From Gammaproteobacteria bacterium (lineage in GTDB: Bacteria > Pseudomonadota > Gammaproteobacteria > Steroidobacterales > GCA-2729495), in contig JAUIEY010000109.1 of NCBI GenBank assembly GCA_030429685.1, forward strand, positions 1 through 6,719: 6,719 nt of DNA, given 5' to 3'. The translations under genes were made by a program, and so were the position numbers. Under the pieces are notes generated by a model that saw only the letters and a list, made by a program, of their open reading frames with translations, searched no databases and was not told the DNA's origin. Position 1 is the first letter of the stretch. Every line of letters starts with the position of its first letter. Below, piece after piece: positions 5,574 through 6,719 of the stretch.

Positions 5574-6719
5574 CTAGGCGAAACGCCGCCTTAGCAGGAA
5601 ACCGATACCGAGCAGGCTGAGGCCCAGCCCGGCCCATGGGTACTTGATGCCATAGACCAGCGGCGTCAGCACCGCGCGTACAACCCCGCGCAACAACTCG
5701 TTGCCGGCGATGATTTTTGCGTACGCTGGAGACGCAGCGTAGTACCACGCGACGAAAGCGCGACCCGGCGCGTTAGTCAGCAGGTAGCGATCACGAAACT
5801 TACGCAGTACCCGCACTTCGGGATCCAGGTAGGAACCGTAGGCAGCCGTGGCAATAAAGCACTTGCCCCCCGCCGTAACATTGTTCGCGGCCGGCGCGAC
5901 TACGGTAAAGATTGCCATGGCGTCATTGTCGCCGGGTGCCTGGTCGGCGACACCCGATGACGCCGTGTAGCTATATTCCACCGTTAAGTCATTGCCGGTC
6001 TGGTACAGGCGGATCAGCAGGAATGCGCTTTTGCTCTGACCGGCCGCCAATGCGCCAAGATTGCGATTGGGTAACACGTAGCCGCACGACTGACTGTCGG
6101 GATCAATGTCGAGCGTGCCCTCAACATCGCAGGTGCCGGCGGTAAACCTGAAACCCGGGTCGGGCAATGTTGAATCCAGTGTCACGTTCTGGACATCCGA
6201 AGGGCCCTGGTTGGTAACCCGCAATTCCAGCGTTACATCGACGAAAGACAGATCGTTTAGCGGCGGCACCGAGACCGTTATGCGGTCGGACAGCAAGGCT
6301 TCGAGCACCAGATCGGCACATTCCGGCGCTCCCAGCGTCAGACTCGCGCTGTCGTTGGCGCTGTTCGGGTCCTCTGCGTCTGCGCCCGGCGCGATCGCGA
6401 CCGTCGCCGAATTGGTCAAGCACACCGGCACACCGGGCGCCACCATGACGGGAATTTCCAGCTCTGCCTGCGTGCTGGGCGCAAGTTCACTGATAGTCCA
6501 GACACCTGAACCGGGGTCGTAACCCATGGGCGGCGCACCGACGATGCTGAGCCCTGCCGGTAACTGATCAATAACCTGCGCCGCAGCGCTGTCCGGGCCG
6601 TGGTTTTCGACCGTGAGTCGGTAAGTTGCAAGATCACTGCCGGATGCACCCGGCGTTACGCTCACGACATCCGCCGTTTTCGTAATAGAAAAATCCGCCA
6701 TGGCCGGCACCCCGTTACC
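5574..6719 (-). CDS. DUF11-repeat surface protein with CFI-box C-terminal region (N-terminal side cut by window)
   Basis: The frame is open to the window edge without a stop. The codons before the internal GTG at 6710 (Gly-Asn-Gly) continue it, so the gene most likely extends outside. About 381 residues are visible. Two DUF11 beta-sandwich repeats come first: one at about 6698-6330, with YRLTVENHGPDSA, a DQLPAGL turn and SANDSASLTL, and one at about 6320-5898, with LELRVTNQGPSDVQNV. Such repeats build extracellular stalks. Next is GGKCFIATAAYGS (Cys at 5861-5859), the CFI box, followed by a conserved-looking Arg/Tyr-rich segment of about 65 residues (DPEVRVLRKFRDRYLL, then AGNELLRGVVRAVL). 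The end is one membrane helix (WAGLGLSLLGIGFLL) and RRRFA. I recall this tail being named CFI-box-CTERM in protein family collections; its processing enzyme is not known to me. The product is probably anchored in the envelope and surface exposed. It lies upstream of and probably in an operon with the patatin gene. Confidence 0.9.
   Translation of the reverse strand, partial: GNGVPAMADFSITKTADVVSVTPGASGSDLATYRLTVENHGPDSAAAQVIDQLPAGLSIVGAPPMGYDPGSGVWTISELAPSTQAELEIPVMVAPGVPVCLTNSATVAIAPGADAEDPNSANDSASLTLGAPECADLVLEALLSDRITVSVPPLNDLSFVDVTLELRVTNQGPSDVQNVTLDSTLPDPGFRFTAGTCDVEGTLDIDPDSQSCGYVLPNRNLGALAAGQSKSAFLLIRLYQTGNDLTVEYSYTASSGVADQAPGDNDAMAIFTVVAPAANNVTAGGKCFIATAAYGSYLDPEVRVLRKFRDRYLLTNAPGRAFVAWYYAASPAYAKIIAGNELLRGVVRAVLTPLVYGIKYPWAGLGLSLLGIGFLLRRRFA

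Noticed and set aside
5554..5748. N-terminal extension of the patatin protein to a GTG at 5748
   Set aside because: It overlaps the DUF11/CFI-box gene in another frame and reads as Arg/Ala-rich sequence without family similarity; the patatin pattern begins directly after the ATG at 5553.
6708..6710. GTG at 6710 as the true start of the DUF11 protein
   Set aside because: The frame stays open to the window edge, there is no signal peptide after this GTG, and the residues start straight into a DUF11 repeat, so the gene most likely begins outside the window.

Overview
The window is GC-rich, densely packed bacterial chromosome with eight protein-coding genes, two of them cut by the window edges. 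I see no rRNA, tRNA, CRISPR array, insertion sequence or phage gene. A VPLPA/PEP-CTERM-type exported protein, a DUF11 protein with a CFI-box tail, a Rieske oxygenase and a Tat-exported CIA30-domain protein together suggest an environmental proteobacterium, most likely a gammaproteobacterium. That placement is inference from gene content, not from a marker gene.

Layout. (1) Positions 1-308, plus strand: the last part of an MFS transporter. (2) Positions 309-504: a 196-base gap with a possible weak promoter. (3) Positions 505-1224, plus: an exported protein ending in a VPxPA sorting signal, facing the end of the next gene 21 bases away. (4) Positions 1246-2160, minus: a Rieske-type non-heme iron oxygenase. 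(5) Positions 2161-2235: a short divergent control region with two copies of TTGTAACG spaced 11 bp apart. (6) Positions 2236-3087, plus: a JmjC/cupin_8-type Fe(II)/2-oxoglutarate oxygenase, joined by an ATGA stop/start overlap to (7) positions 3084-3683, plus: a Tat-signal CIA30-domain protein. (8) Positions 3641-4426, minus: a long TspO/MBR-like membrane protein whose 3' end overlaps the CIA30 gene by 43 bases. (9) Positions 4510-5553, minus: a patatin-like lipid acyl hydrolase. (10) Positions 5574-6719, minus: a DUF11-repeat surface protein with a CFI-box C-terminal region and a membrane tail, cut by the window edge at its N-terminal side.

How the genes may work together. The Rieske gene and the JmjC-CIA30 pair diverge from a 75-bp region and may be co-regulated. 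Both oxygenases use mononuclear iron and O2, so a shared oxidative tailoring pathway is possible, but no substrate can be read from the sequence. The DUF11 protein and the patatin are 20 bp apart on one strand and look co-transcribed. The TspO-like gene lies 83 bp further along the same strand and may have its own promoter. The two points most worth following are the divergent oxygenase cluster and the presence of two different C-terminal sorting-type tails (VPxPA and CFI-box) in one short window.
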